Assembly (NCBI GenBank): GCA_965242795.1
Contig: OZ251505.1
Coordinates: 3,658,001-3,722,000, forward strand
From: Bin18 sp965242795
Lineage (GTDB): Bacteria > Desulfobacterota > Binatia > Bin18
Reading direction: 5' to 3'
DNA: 64,000 bases
Under the pieces are notes generated by a model. It saw only the letters and a program-made list of their open reading frames with translations, was not told the origin of the DNA and did not search any database. Both the position numbers and the translations under genes were made by a program. Positions 18,448 through 26,487 of this stretch are shown piece after piece; position 1 is the first letter of the stretch; the number at the start of each line of letters is the position of its first letter.

Positions 18448-18765
18448 GGGATTCCCGTTTCTGGAGCCGGGACGGTCGGCCCTTCCGCGCGGCAATCTAC
18501 CACACTTGGCGCCGCGGGGAACCGCAGGCCGGCGGCTGAGAGCGGTTGGGGAGAGGGGTTCCGACCTCAGCGTAACGCCGGAGGATGTGCAGGGTGGTCG
18601 GGGGGTTCTCCGTCCTGCCGATGTGGGATGTATGGCGGAAAAACGGCAACGCACCAGCCTCGCAACCCCAAACGGACGGCTCCCCGCCGCGTTCCGGCTT
18701 GACGCGAATCGCCGCAACGTGGAAAGGTCCGCGGCAGACGGAACCCGAGCAAAGGAGGGCGGCGC
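18448..18765. other. Gene-free divergent region
   Basis: Between the minus-strand acyl-CoA dehydrogenase and the plus-strand VOC gene. It should hold two divergent promoters, but no clear -10/-35 pair, operator or RNA is recognised. Confidence 0.4.
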
Positions 18766-19455
18766 ATGGGACTGCCGAACGGCGTGCATCATCTGGCGGT
18801 CTGCACCAAGAACATGAAGGAGCAGATCGAGTTCTTCACTCAAGTCGTCGGGATGGAACTCGTCGCGCTGTACTGGATGCACGGCGTGAAGAACACCTAC
18901 CACGGCTTTCTCAAGCTGGGCGACAGTTCGTCGATCGCCTTCGTGCAGGGACCCGAAAGCGGCGAGATTCAGCCGATCATGGGCGTTTCGCACGCGAGTT
19001 GGACGGCCGCGCCGGTCGCGCCCGGCGCCATGCAACATCTGGCGTTCAACGTGGATACCGAAGACGACCTGCTGGCCATGCGCGACCGACTCCGCACGCA
19101 TGGCCACTGGGTCTGGGGGCCGCTCGACCACGGGCTGTGCAAGTCGATCTACTTCGCGGGACCCGAAGGGCTGATGCTGGAGTTCGCGACGTCCGAGGGG
19201 AAGCCGATCGACGCGCGGGCCTGGATCGACCCCGAGGTGGTCCGGCTCAACGGCATCGACGAGGAGGAGTTGGCGCGCTACAAGAACCCGCCGCGGTTCG
19301 CGTCGCAGGGCGGCGCGGTCCGGAACCCCGACGTCGATATGGACGATCCGCCGATGCGGTTCCCGCCCGGCCAGGAGCACATCTACCGCATGACGGACGA
19401 GGAAGTGACGGCCAAGCTGAGCGAGAACACCCCGCCGGTGCCGGTCGATCCCTGA
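18766..19455 (+). CDS. VOC superfamily protein (glyoxalase/extradiol dioxygenase fold)
   Basis: 229 residues, ATG 18766 behind GGAGGGCGGC. An N-terminal VOC module starts with NGVHHLAVCTKNMKEQIEFF and MQHLAFNVDTEDDLLAMRDRL begins the second half. The histidines near residues 5-6 and 90 and the Glu in GLMLEFATSEG are at typical metal-ligand positions. The C-terminal 70 residues (after ARAWIDPEVV) extend past the fold and mention ARYKNPPRF and PGQEHIYRMTD. The reaction is not identifiable: lyase, isomerase or dioxygenase are all possible. Confidence 0.8.
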   Translation: MGLPNGVHHLAVCTKNMKEQIEFFTQVVGMELVALYWMHGVKNTYHGFLKLGDSSSIAFVQGPESGEIQPIMGVSHASWTAAPVAPGAMQHLAFNVDTEDDLLAMRDRLRTHGHWVWGPLDHGLCKSIYFAGPEGLMLEFATSEGKPIDARAWIDPEVVRLNGIDEEELARYKNPPRFASQGGAVRNPDVDMDDPPMRFPPGQEHIYRMTDEEVTAKLSENTPPVPVDP

Positions 19456-19557
19456 GTGATTCTCCCCGCCTCGGCTCGTGCAGAACCGCGCACGACGCGG
19501 CCGTGCGGGCGTTCACCGCGTGGCCGCGGGACGGAACCTCGCTGGGTCTCCGCGGCG

Positions 19558-20298
19558 CTACAGGCCGAGGCTCATGCCGCCGTCCGCGATCAGCATCTGG
19601 CCGGTGACGTACGACGACAGCGGCGAGGCGAGGAACAGCGCGATACCGCCCATTTCCTTCGGCGTGCCCCATCGCTTCATGGGAATCGCGTCGAGCGAGT
19701 CCCGATACCGCCGGGGGTGTCCCCAGGTCACTTTGGTGATCTTGGTGGCGATCAGCCCGGGCGCGATGCCGTTCACCCGAATCCCGTCTCCGGCCCACGC
19801 CTCGGCCAAGGTTTTGGTCAGGGTGACCAGCGCGCCCTTGCTGGCACTGTAGGCCGGGTTCCCCATCGTCGCGAAGAAACTCGCGCCCGACCCGAGGATG
19901 ACGACCGACCCGTTGGTGGCGGCCAGCATGCCGTGGAACTTGGTGCAGATGCTCATGACGCTCATCAAGTTGACGTCGAGCACCTTGCGGAAGGTCGGCA
20001 TTTCGAACTCGGCACGTTTGTATTCGACGATCCCCTGCGAGGCGACCAGGACGTCCAGGGAGTCGAACCGCGGGGACATCTCGGCGACGCTTCGGTCACT
20101 CGACACGTCCCACTGGAAGTAGTCCAATCCGTCGAGTGCGGAGCCTTCCTCGCCTTCGTAGTCGGCCGCGGTCGGGCGCGTCCCGGACACGAACACGCGC
20201 GCGCCGTGCTCACGGAAGCGCCGCGCAATCCCGTTCCCGATCCCGCTCGACCCGCCGACGACCAGCACGGTCTTGCCGTGAAAATCCAGATGCTCCAT
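19558..20298 (-). CDS. Short-chain dehydrogenase/reductase
   Basis: 246 residues from ATG 20298. NAD(P)-binding motif GGSSGIG at 15-21, active-site region VVILGSGAS with serine at about 138, and YSASK (Y150, K154). The C-terminus DGGMSLGL and PMKRWGTPKEMGGIALFLASPLSSYVTGQ are classical for the family. The acidic/Gly motif after strand 4 is VLVASQG instead of NNAG. Substrate unknown; likely a 3-hydroxyacyl or alcohol dehydrogenase. It converges with the VOC gene. Confidence 0.93.
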   Translation of the reverse strand: MEHLDFHGKTVLVVGGSSGIGNGIARRFREHGARVFVSGTRPTAADYEGEEGSALDGLDYFQWDVSSDRSVAEMSPRFDSLDVLVASQGIVEYKRAEFEMPTFRKVLDVNLMSVMSICTKFHGMLAATNGSVVILGSGASFFATMGNPAYSASKGALVTLTKTLAEAWAGDGIRVNGIAPGLIATKITKVTWGHPRRYRDSLDAIPMKRWGTPKEMGGIALFLASPLSSYVTGQMLIADGGMSLGL

Positions 20299-20633
20299 CG
20301 CGTTCCTCACTCTGTGTGACTTTCCGACGTCGGGGCCGCGTCTCTCCGCAAGCACCGTACCGTATCGGGCGGGGGCCGTCGGAGAAAGGGCGGGGAGTGT
20401 CTCGACAGGAAATTTTGCTCTCGACACGAGCGTAGGGGCAGGCCCCTGTGCCTGCCCATCCCCACCCAGGGCAACCACAGGGGGTTGCCCCTACACGAAG
20501 CGCAAGGGCGTGCAACTCAATCGGAGACACGACCGCGCGGCGGCTTGCATCCGCGGGCGGGGACAGGCATGTAACGGGCAACGCACGCGCCCGCATCCGC
20601 GGTTCGGGCGCACCACCACAAGGAGGGTTCGCC
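20299..20633. other. Gene-free divergent region with a repeat
   Basis: Contains the 63-base inverted repeat described separately. Beyond that, the strong AAGGAGGG ribosome-binding site of the cupin gene is at 20620-20627. Confidence 0.5.
20432..20494. repeat. Inverted repeat GTAGGGGCA ... TGCCCCTAC
   Basis: Outer arms GTAGGGGCA (20432-20440) and TGCCCCTAC (20486-20494) match perfectly, and each half contains its own smaller hairpin (GGGCAGGC/GCCTGCCC and GGGCAACC/GGTTGCCC). It looks like a mobile palindromic repeat and not a unique regulatory site. Confidence 0.7.
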
Positions 20634-21158
20634 ATGCCACTACCGCAAGACATCCGCCCGATTAACAGCGAGATCATGGACGCGGTCACCCAGTCGTCCG
20701 AGCAGGACTGGATTCCCAACCCGGACGACCCCGAACGCGCCTTCATGAAGGTGTTGTGGACCGGCCAGGAGAGCGGGCGCTGGCTGGTGATGTTCCGCTG
20801 GCTCAAGGGCTACGTCGCGCCGCCCCACAAGCACCTGAGCGCCGCGCACACCTTCATTCTGTCCGGCAAACTCAAAGTGCGCGGCGGCGTCTTCCAGGCC
20901 GGCGACTACGTGCACGAAGCCAACGGCATGGTCCACGGCGCCACGACTGCGGTGGAGGACACCGAATACCTGTTCCTGTGCGACGGCCCGGTCATCTTCT
21001 TCGGCGAAGACGAATTCACCGGCTACCTGGGCTGGGAGGAAATCCGGCGGATGCAGCAGGGTCACGAGGCCAAGAAAAAGGCGGCGGCGCGCAAGCGTAC
21101 GGCGTCCAAGAAGCGCGCGACCGCGCGGAAGCGGTCGCCGAAACGCAAGGCCGCCTAG
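20634..21158 (+). CDS. Cupin-domain protein with Lys/Arg-rich histone-like tail
   Basis: 174 residues. Residues about 20-140 form a ChrR-like cupin with candidate metal ligands H62 and H64/H70-type residues in YVAPPHKHLSAAHTF and a second motif GDYVHEANGMVHGATT. The last 30 residues are almost only K, R, A, S and T (KKKAAARKRTASKKRATARKR...), resembling AlgP/histone H1-type DNA-binding tails. An excellent AAGGAGGG precedes the ATG. Whether the tail binds nucleic acid is inference. No anti-sigma or sigma gene is nearby. Confidence 0.8.
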   Translation: MPLPQDIRPINSEIMDAVTQSSEQDWIPNPDDPERAFMKVLWTGQESGRWLVMFRWLKGYVAPPHKHLSAAHTFILSGKLKVRGGVFQAGDYVHEANGMVHGATTAVEDTEYLFLCDGPVIFFGEDEFTGYLGWEEIRRMQQGHEAKKKAAARKRTASKKRATARKRSPKRKAA

Positions 21159-21292
21159 CCGCGGCGTTCGTTTCTCCGCTCCATCCCGGCGGCCACCCCG
21201 CCCGTTCCACGCCTCGGCCATTGTGGGGCGTGGCACGGGCGCCGCGGCCCGACTCCTCGCCGCGCTCTTTTCTGCATTGCCGCCAGCCTGCC

Positions 21293-22021
21293 ATGCCGGA
21301 ATCCGACACCGCTCCCGCGGCACCGGCCGCCACAGTCATCCTGCTGAGAGACGCGCGGAACGGGTCGCCGGGCGTCGAGGCGCTCCTGCTGCAACGCCAT
21401 ACGAAAACCGCCTTTCACGGCGGGGCATGGGTCTTTCCCGGCGGCCACATCGATCCCGAGGATCACGCCCCCAGCGCGCCGGACGACATGCTGGCCGCGG
21501 CCCGTACCGCCGCGGTCCGCGAAACCGCGGAAGAAGCCGGCTTGCATATCGATCCGGACGCTCTGGTCTATTTTTCGCACTGGACCACGCCGCTGGTCCG
21601 TCCGCGCCGGTTTTCCACGTGGTTCTTCGTTGCCCCCGCTGGCGATGGGGGCGTGCGTGTGGACGGACGGGAAATCAGTGCTCACCGCTGGTTGCGACCC
21701 GCGGCTGCGCTGGATGCCCGCCACGCCGGCGAGATCGAATTGCCCCCGCCGACCTACGTGTCGCTGACCACGCTGGCGGCGTTCGACAGCGTGGCCGCGG
21801 CACTCGCGTTCGTACGCGGACGCGACCCCGACGTCTTCTTTCCCAAGCTCGAAAAAGTGGAGGGCGGCTATTGTTCGTTGTACCAAGGCGACGCTGGTTA
21901 CGAGACGGCGAGCGTGCACGTTCCGGGCGCACGTCACCGGCTCTGGATGCTGCGCGACGGCTGGCGTTACGAACGGGAAGGAGTCGCACGCGCCGGGCGG
22001 CAGGGAGAGGGACATGTCTGA
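21293..22021 (+). CDS. NUDIX hydrolase
   Basis: 242 residues from ATG 21293. The NUDIX box starts at GGHIDPED and ends in AAVRETAEEAGLHID with an insertion between the two halves, as in NUDT19/RppH-unrelated CoA-type hydrolases. The N-terminus PAATVILLRDARNGSPGVEALLLQRH is typical. It hydrolyses a nucleoside diphosphate linked to another moiety; specificity unknown. Its last eight bases overlap the start of the DNA methyltransferase gene (22014-22021), so the two are translationally coupled. Confidence 0.88.
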   Translation: MPESDTAPAAPAATVILLRDARNGSPGVEALLLQRHTKTAFHGGAWVFPGGHIDPEDHAPSAPDDMLAAARTAAVRETAEEAGLHIDPDALVYFSHWTTPLVRPRRFSTWFFVAPAGDGGVRVDGREISAHRWLRPAAALDARHAGEIELPPPTYVSLTTLAAFDSVAAALAFVRGRDPDVFFPKLEKVEGGYCSLYQGDAGYETASVHVPGARHRLWMLRDGWRYEREGVARAGRQGEGHV

Positions 22022-22907
22022 AACCAGGGTGGAGATTCACCTGGGGGACAACTTGGAGGTCCTCAAGACGTTCCCGAACGAAGGCTTCGACTTGATCTAC
22101 ATCGATCCGCCGTTCAACACGGGGAAACGCCAGGAACGCGCGACGTTGAAGACGGTTCGGGACCCGCACGGAGACCGGATCGGATACCAGGGACGCCGCT
22201 ACCGCACGACGCGGGTAGGGACGGCATCTTACGACGACGCTTTGGAGCAGTATCACGAATTTCTGTGGCCGAGACTCCAGGAAGCGTATCGGGTGTTGAA
22301 GAAGACCGGCTCCTTCTTCTTCCATATCGACTATCGGGAGGTCCATTACTGCAAGATCTTGTTGGATCGTATTTTCGGGAGAGCCTCGTTCATCAACGAG
22401 ATTATCTGGGCCTACGATTACGGGGCGCGATCGAAAAAACGGTGGTCCACGAAACACGACAACATTCTCTGGTATGCCAAGACGCCGGACGACTACACGT
22501 ATCGGTACGAAGAAATCGAACGCATCCCATACATGGCGCCGGCACTGGTCGGGCAAGAGAAGGCGAAGCGGGGAAAGACGCCCACGGACACGTGGTGGAA
22601 TACCATCGTGCCGACGAACGGCAAGGAGAAAACGGGGTATCCGACCCAGAAGCCGGTCGCCATTCTCAACCGGATCGTCCGCGTACATTCATATCCGGGC
22701 GCATCGGTATTGGATTTCTTCGCGAGCAGCGGCACGACGGGCGAGGCCGCGTCCAAGAACGGGCGGAACGTCGTGCTGGTGGACAACAATGCGGAGGCGA
22801 TACGGATCATGCAGGAACGACTAACGTTCGCAAAGCCGATCCTTTACGAAAAAGGAAGTCGAGTCCTCGATTCGTGTGACCGTCGAGACGTATTCGACAT
22901 GGAATGA
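22014..22907 (+). CDS. Site-specific DNA methyltransferase, beta class (N6-adenine or N4-cytosine)
   Basis: 297 residues. Catalytic motif IV is DLIYIDPPFNTG (DPPF at 31-34), followed by YDDALEQYHEFLWPRLQEAYRVL and FFFHIDYREVHYCKILLD. The AdoMet-binding motif I (LDFFASSGTTGEAA) is near the C-terminus, so the order IV...I marks the beta class. GYPTQKP precedes motif I as usual. There is no separate target-recognition domain beyond a short middle insertion. It overlaps the NUDIX gene and is followed after 12 bases by a nuclease gene, forming a compact Type II-like restriction-modification pair. The recognition sequence is unknown. Confidence 0.92.
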   Translation: MSETRVEIHLGDNLEVLKTFPNEGFDLIYIDPPFNTGKRQERATLKTVRDPHGDRIGYQGRRYRTTRVGTASYDDALEQYHEFLWPRLQEAYRVLKKTGSFFFHIDYREVHYCKILLDRIFGRASFINEIIWAYDYGARSKKRWSTKHDNILWYAKTPDDYTYRYEEIERIPYMAPALVGQEKAKRGKTPTDTWWNTIVPTNGKEKTGYPTQKPVAILNRIVRVHSYPGASVLDFFASSGTTGEAASKNGRNVVLVDNNAEAIRIMQERLTFAKPILYEKGSRVLDSCDRRDVFDME

Positions 22908-22919
22908 GGTAAATCTCGA

Positions 22920-23486
22920 ATGTCGAAAATAGCGGATGCGGAAGCCTGTCTTCTTGCGAGGTATTCGGAGACATTGAAGCAGGAATATGCAGGACGGATA
23001 ACAGAATGGAAGGAGAGTCCCTTCGAGTGGATTCGACGGATACCCTCGAGGCGAAAGGGGGCCATCGGAGAAAGGCTCGTGGCGGGATATTTGGCGTGCA
23101 AAGGATTCGACGTCGAGCGGAGCCCGGACTCCGAAGCGGATCGCTTGATAAACGGGGTCAGGGCGGAAATAAAAATGAGTACCTTGTGGGAGAACGGCAT
23201 CTACAAGTTCCAACAGTTCAGGGATCAGCATTATCGCTTTGCAGTCTGCCTCGGCCTCAGTCCGTTCGACGTCCATTGTTGGGTTCTCTCCAAGGAAACG
23301 ATCCTGCGTCAGTGAGAGAGTGGTGGCATCGAGTCACAACATGGTGGAGCCGGGGGAACCGACACCGCATGGTTGACGGTGAACCCGAAAGAAGAGAGCC
23401 CGGAATGGCTGAACGATTGTGGGGGAAGCCTCGGGCAGGCTGTGGAACTCATCGCCGGGATCACGGGAAAAGCGCCACTCCGATAA
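22920..23486 (+). pseudogene. PD-(D/E)XK restriction endonuclease with in-frame stop
   Basis: The first open part (22920-23315) encodes 131 residues with a PD-(D/E)XK core: GAIGERLVAGYLACKGFDVE (E51), acidic D70/D74, and AEIKMSTLW with E83-x-K85. It stops at TGA 23313-23315. The same frame then stays open to a TAA at 23484 and reads QHGGAGGTDTAWLTVNP, EESPEWLNDCGGSLGQAVEL, which looks like a genuine C-terminal region of such enzymes. The 20-25 residues between are poor in frame, and a neighbouring frame (VVASSH) fits better, so there may be two compensating indels as well as the stop. The N-terminal part alone may be inactive. Partner of the upstream methyltransferase. Confidence 0.68.
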
Positions 23487-23540
23487 TCGGGATTCTCGTA
23501 CAGACACGCTACGGGGAATGACATACAAGGTGATCCCTCG

Positions 23541-23587
23541 CCCGTTTCGACGAGCTCAACGGGCTGGTCCCTGAGCTTGTCGAAGGG
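23541..23587. repeat. Inverted repeat, TTCGACAAGCTC family
   Basis: Left arm CGTTTCGACGAGCTCAACGGG and right arm CCCTGAGCTTGTCGAAGGG flank a short spacer. One of seven intergenic copies in this window. Confidence 0.75.
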
Positions 23588-23708
23588 TTTTCAACCGAAG
23601 GACACGAGACGCAAGTCCGGGAAAGTTCCAGGGTCATCTTGTTCGTCATTCCCCTTATTCGGGAAACGTCCGGTCGAGAACACACTACCAAGCAGGGAGG
23701 AGACGGAT

Positions 23709-24620
23709 ATGCGCATCGGGATGATGATCGGCGAGGGCGCGGGCGAGTCGCCCGACATGGACGAGGTGATTCGACGGGCGCAACGCGCCGAGGAGGTCGG
23801 GCTCGCCACGGGTTGGCTGGCGCAGATCTTCACGCACGACGCGATCAACCTGCTGGCCCTGGTCGGGCGCGAGACTACGCGCATCGAACTCGGCACCGCG
23901 GTCGTGCCGACGTATCCGCGCCACCCGGCCGTCATGGCGCAGGCCGCGCTGACCACGCAGGCCGCGTGCCACGGGCGGTTCACGCTCGGCATCGGACTGT
24001 CGCACAAGATGGTCATCGAGGACATGTACCATCTGTCGTACACCCGCCACATGGCGCACATGCGCGACTATCTGCGCGTCCTGAAGCCGATGCTGCGCGG
24101 CGAGCCGGTCGAGTTCCGCGGCGAGGAATACGGCGCGAACCTGGAAGTCGCAGTCGCCGGCGCCGACCCGGTGCCGCTCGTGCTCGCGGCGCTCGGTCCG
24201 AAGATGCTCGACCTGTGCGGCCGCGAGGCGACCGGCACCGTGACCTGGATGGCCGGCTCCACCGCGCTCAAGGAGCACGTCGTGCCGCGGATCACCGCCG
24301 CGGCCAGGGACGCGGGGGCGCCCGCGCCGCGCGTGATCGCCGGAGTGCCGATGGCGGTCACCGCGGACCGGAACAAAGCCCTGGAAGTGGCGGCCCGGGC
24401 GTTCGCCATTTACGGGCAACTGCCCGCGTACCGGCAGATGCTGAACCGGGGCGGCGCCAAAGACCCGGTCGACATGATCCTGGTCGGCGCGCCGGACGAA
24501 CTTCGGGGCGAGGTCGAACGGCTGGAGGATATCGGGGTGACCGACCTGTGCGCCTTCGTGTTCCACGCCAACGAGACCGCGTTCGAGCGCACCGTCGATT
24601 TTCTGGGGACGCTCGCCTGA
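23709..24620 (+). CDS. LLM-class flavin/F420-dependent oxidoreductase (A)
   Basis: 303 residues from ATG 23709 behind GGGAGGAG. TIM-barrel luciferase-like family: MRIGMMIGEG start, GLATGWLAQIFTHDAINLLALVGRET, RIELGTAVVPTYPRHPAVMAQ, HGRFTLGIGLSH, and a C-terminal VDMILVGAPDELRGEVERLEDIGVTDL. Members use reduced FMN or coenzyme F420; the F420-type (TIGR03564-like) is favoured by the start and the TYPRHP motif, but the cofactor cannot be settled from sequence alone. No F420 biosynthesis gene is in the window. It is followed after 40 bases by a pentapeptide-repeat gene. Confidence 0.88.
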   Translation: MRIGMMIGEGAGESPDMDEVIRRAQRAEEVGLATGWLAQIFTHDAINLLALVGRETTRIELGTAVVPTYPRHPAVMAQAALTTQAACHGRFTLGIGLSHKMVIEDMYHLSYTRHMAHMRDYLRVLKPMLRGEPVEFRGEEYGANLEVAVAGADPVPLVLAALGPKMLDLCGREATGTVTWMAGSTALKEHVVPRITAAARDAGAPAPRVIAGVPMAVTADRNKALEVAARAFAIYGQLPAYRQMLNRGGAKDPVDMILVGAPDELRGEVERLEDIGVTDLCAFVFHANETAFERTVDFLGTLA

Positions 24621-24660
24621 TCCCCGCTTCCCCTTCGGAGAGCGGGCGCCGAATCCAACG

Positions 24661-26154
24661 ATGCGCGCCGGACTCGTCGCCCGCGGCGCCGTCGGTCTCG
24701 CTCTACTGGCGGTTGCGTACAGCGCGGCGTTCGCCGTTCTGTCTCACCGCCACGGACGGGCCGCACAGGCCGCGGCGGTAGAGGCGGCCACGTTCTTCGC
24801 CCTGGTCGGCGCCGCGAATCAGGGCTCGGTCGAGACCGGCATGCGCCGGTTCCATAGGGTACGATCGTGGCCGGTCCCCGCGGCGCCCGGCTTTTTCGAT
24901 TTTCTCTGGCGCGGCTGGCGGATCGAGACGCCCAACGCGGCCGTGTTGGAGGAGTGGGCGTCGCGCTTCTTCACCGCCTGTCCGACCGACCTCTGCCACG
25001 ACCTGTCGTTGCGCGGCGTCACCCTGCGCGGCGTCCGTCTCGGCGCGGCGCGTCTGGCCGGCGCCGACCTGCGCGACGCCGATCTGCACGGAGCGGATTT
25101 GCGTGGGGCCGACCTGTCGCAGGCCGACCTGCGCGAGGCCGACCTCGGCGCGGCCCGGCTGGAAGAGGCCCGCTTCACGTATGCCACCCTGACCGGCGCG
25201 CAGCTTGCCGGCGCCGACCTGAGTGGGGCCGACCTGTCCTACGCCGAGCTGGCCGGCGTATCGCTCGTGGGCGTGAATCTACGCTGGGCCAGTTTGAACG
25301 GGACGGACCTCAGCGACGCGAACTTGGCCGAGGCCGATTTGTACGGCGCCGACCTGCGCGATGCGAAGCTGACCGGCATCAAGCTGCCCGGGGCGCAGTT
25401 GGTCGGGGTCGATCTGATCGGTGCCGGACTCGAAGACGCCGACCTGACCGGGGCCAACCTGGAAGAGGCCGATTTGATCGAGGCGCGTCTGCGCGGTGCG
25501 CAGCTTGCCGGCGCCAATCTGACCGAGGCGAACCTGCACGAGGCGGACTTGTTCCAAGCCAACCTCGCCAACGCCGACCTGACCGCCGCCGATCTGTTCC
25601 GGGCCAATCTGGTGGGGGCCGATTTCACGGGCGCCGACCTGCGCCGCGCCGAGTTGAAGCAGGCGGACTGTAGCGGCGCCAGCCTCGCCGGCGCGGACCT
25701 GTCCGGCGCCGTTCTGGCGGGCGCCGACCTGTCCGGCGCCACGATCGACGAGCGCACGAAACTGGACGCCAAATGGCGCTTGGTGTGGGACATCCTGAAC
25801 GATCGTGGCAGCGTCACGAGTCTGGCGGGCGCCGACCTGCGCGAGGCCGGGCTGGCCGGCGCCAACCTGGAAGACGCGGACTTGCGCGGGGCCGACCTGA
25901 CGGGCGCCAACCTGCGCTATGCCGTCCTGCGCGGCGCCGAGATGTCCGGCAGCACGTTACAGCGCACGGACCTGTCCGAGGCGGACTTGGCGGGAGCGAA
26001 CTTGGCCGGCGTGGACCTGTCGCAAACGCGCGGCCTGACCCGCCGACAACTCGCCGCAGCGCAGTCGTATGCAGACGCGCGATTACCACGGGATGTGGAC
26101 GAGAATGCGGGCACGCCGGTTCCGGCCAATGACGAATGGGACCGGCATCCTTGA
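24661..26154 (+). CDS. Membrane-anchored pentapeptide-repeat protein
   Basis: 497 residues. An N-terminal hydrophobic segment (about 5-25) suggests an anchor or signal. After a 90-residue linker there are about 50 A(D/N)LXX repeats in two blocks (about 115-360 and 388-455), which build a right-handed quadrilateral beta-helix. The blocks are separated by a charged 25-residue insert (IDERTKLDAKWRLVWDILND). Such inserts recur in pentapeptide proteins of other bacteria. The tail is unstructured. Some family members mimic DNA and protect gyrase, but the membrane anchor and length argue against assuming that here. Function unknown. Confidence 0.92.
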   Translation: MRAGLVARGAVGLALLAVAYSAAFAVLSHRHGRAAQAAAVEAATFFALVGAANQGSVETGMRRFHRVRSWPVPAAPGFFDFLWRGWRIETPNAAVLEEWASRFFTACPTDLCHDLSLRGVTLRGVRLGAARLAGADLRDADLHGADLRGADLSQADLREADLGAARLEEARFTYATLTGAQLAGADLSGADLSYAELAGVSLVGVNLRWASLNGTDLSDANLAEADLYGADLRDAKLTGIKLPGAQLVGVDLIGAGLEDADLTGANLEEADLIEARLRGAQLAGANLTEANLHEADLFQANLANADLTAADLFRANLVGADFTGADLRRAELKQADCSGASLAGADLSGAVLAGADLSGATIDERTKLDAKWRLVWDILNDRGSVTSLAGADLREAGLAGANLEDADLRGADLTGANLRYAVLRGAEMSGSTLQRTDLSEADLAGANLAGVDLSQTRGLTRRQLAAAQSYADARLPRDVDENAGTPVPANDEWDRHP

Positions 26155-26173
26155 CGGTCCTCCCCGGTCGTCA

Positions 26174-26191
26174 TTCCCGCGGAAGCGGGAA
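26174..26191. repeat. Hairpin TTCCCGC / GCGGGAA
   Basis: Perfect 7-base arms with loop GGAA inside TCATTCCCGC...GCGGGAATCCAG, a palindromic repeat type common in many proteobacterial genomes. Confidence 0.7.
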
Positions 26192-26303
26192 TCCAGGACA
26201 TGGATCCCTGCTTGCGCAGAGCCTACCCCCGGCTTGAACGGGGGTATGACGAGGAAAATCCTAACATTCAAATGATTCGCGGACCACTTCATCACCCCTC
26301 GCT

Positions 26304-26348
26304 CGTTTCGACAAGCTCAACGGGCTGGTTCTTGAGCCTGTCGAAACG
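26304..26348. repeat. Inverted repeat, TTCGACAAGCTC family
   Basis: Arms CGTTTCGACAAGCTCAA (26304-26320) and TTGAGCCTGTCGAAACG (26332-26348) pair with one mismatch. Confidence 0.8.
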
Positions 26349-26487
26349 GGCGAAGGACAGCTTGTACGGAATTCTCCCAAAAATCCCCTCCCCCCTTGAG
26401 GGGGAGGGTTAGAGCCTGCCCCGGACTTGATCCGGGGGAGGGGGGTCCCCTTTGGGGGTCACTTCCTCAATCAACCGCCGTAGCGGA

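Larger units (their letters stand above)
26155..26487. other. Gene-free stretch packed with hairpin repeats
   Basis: Four unrelated hairpins lie in 330 bases: TTCCCGC(GGAA)GCGGGAA at 26174-26191, a CCCCCG...CGGGGG hairpin near 26226-26246, the TTCGACAAGCTC element at 26304-26348, and a CCCTCCCCC/GGGGGAGGG hairpin near 26387-26408. No gene is seen. Confidence 0.65.
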
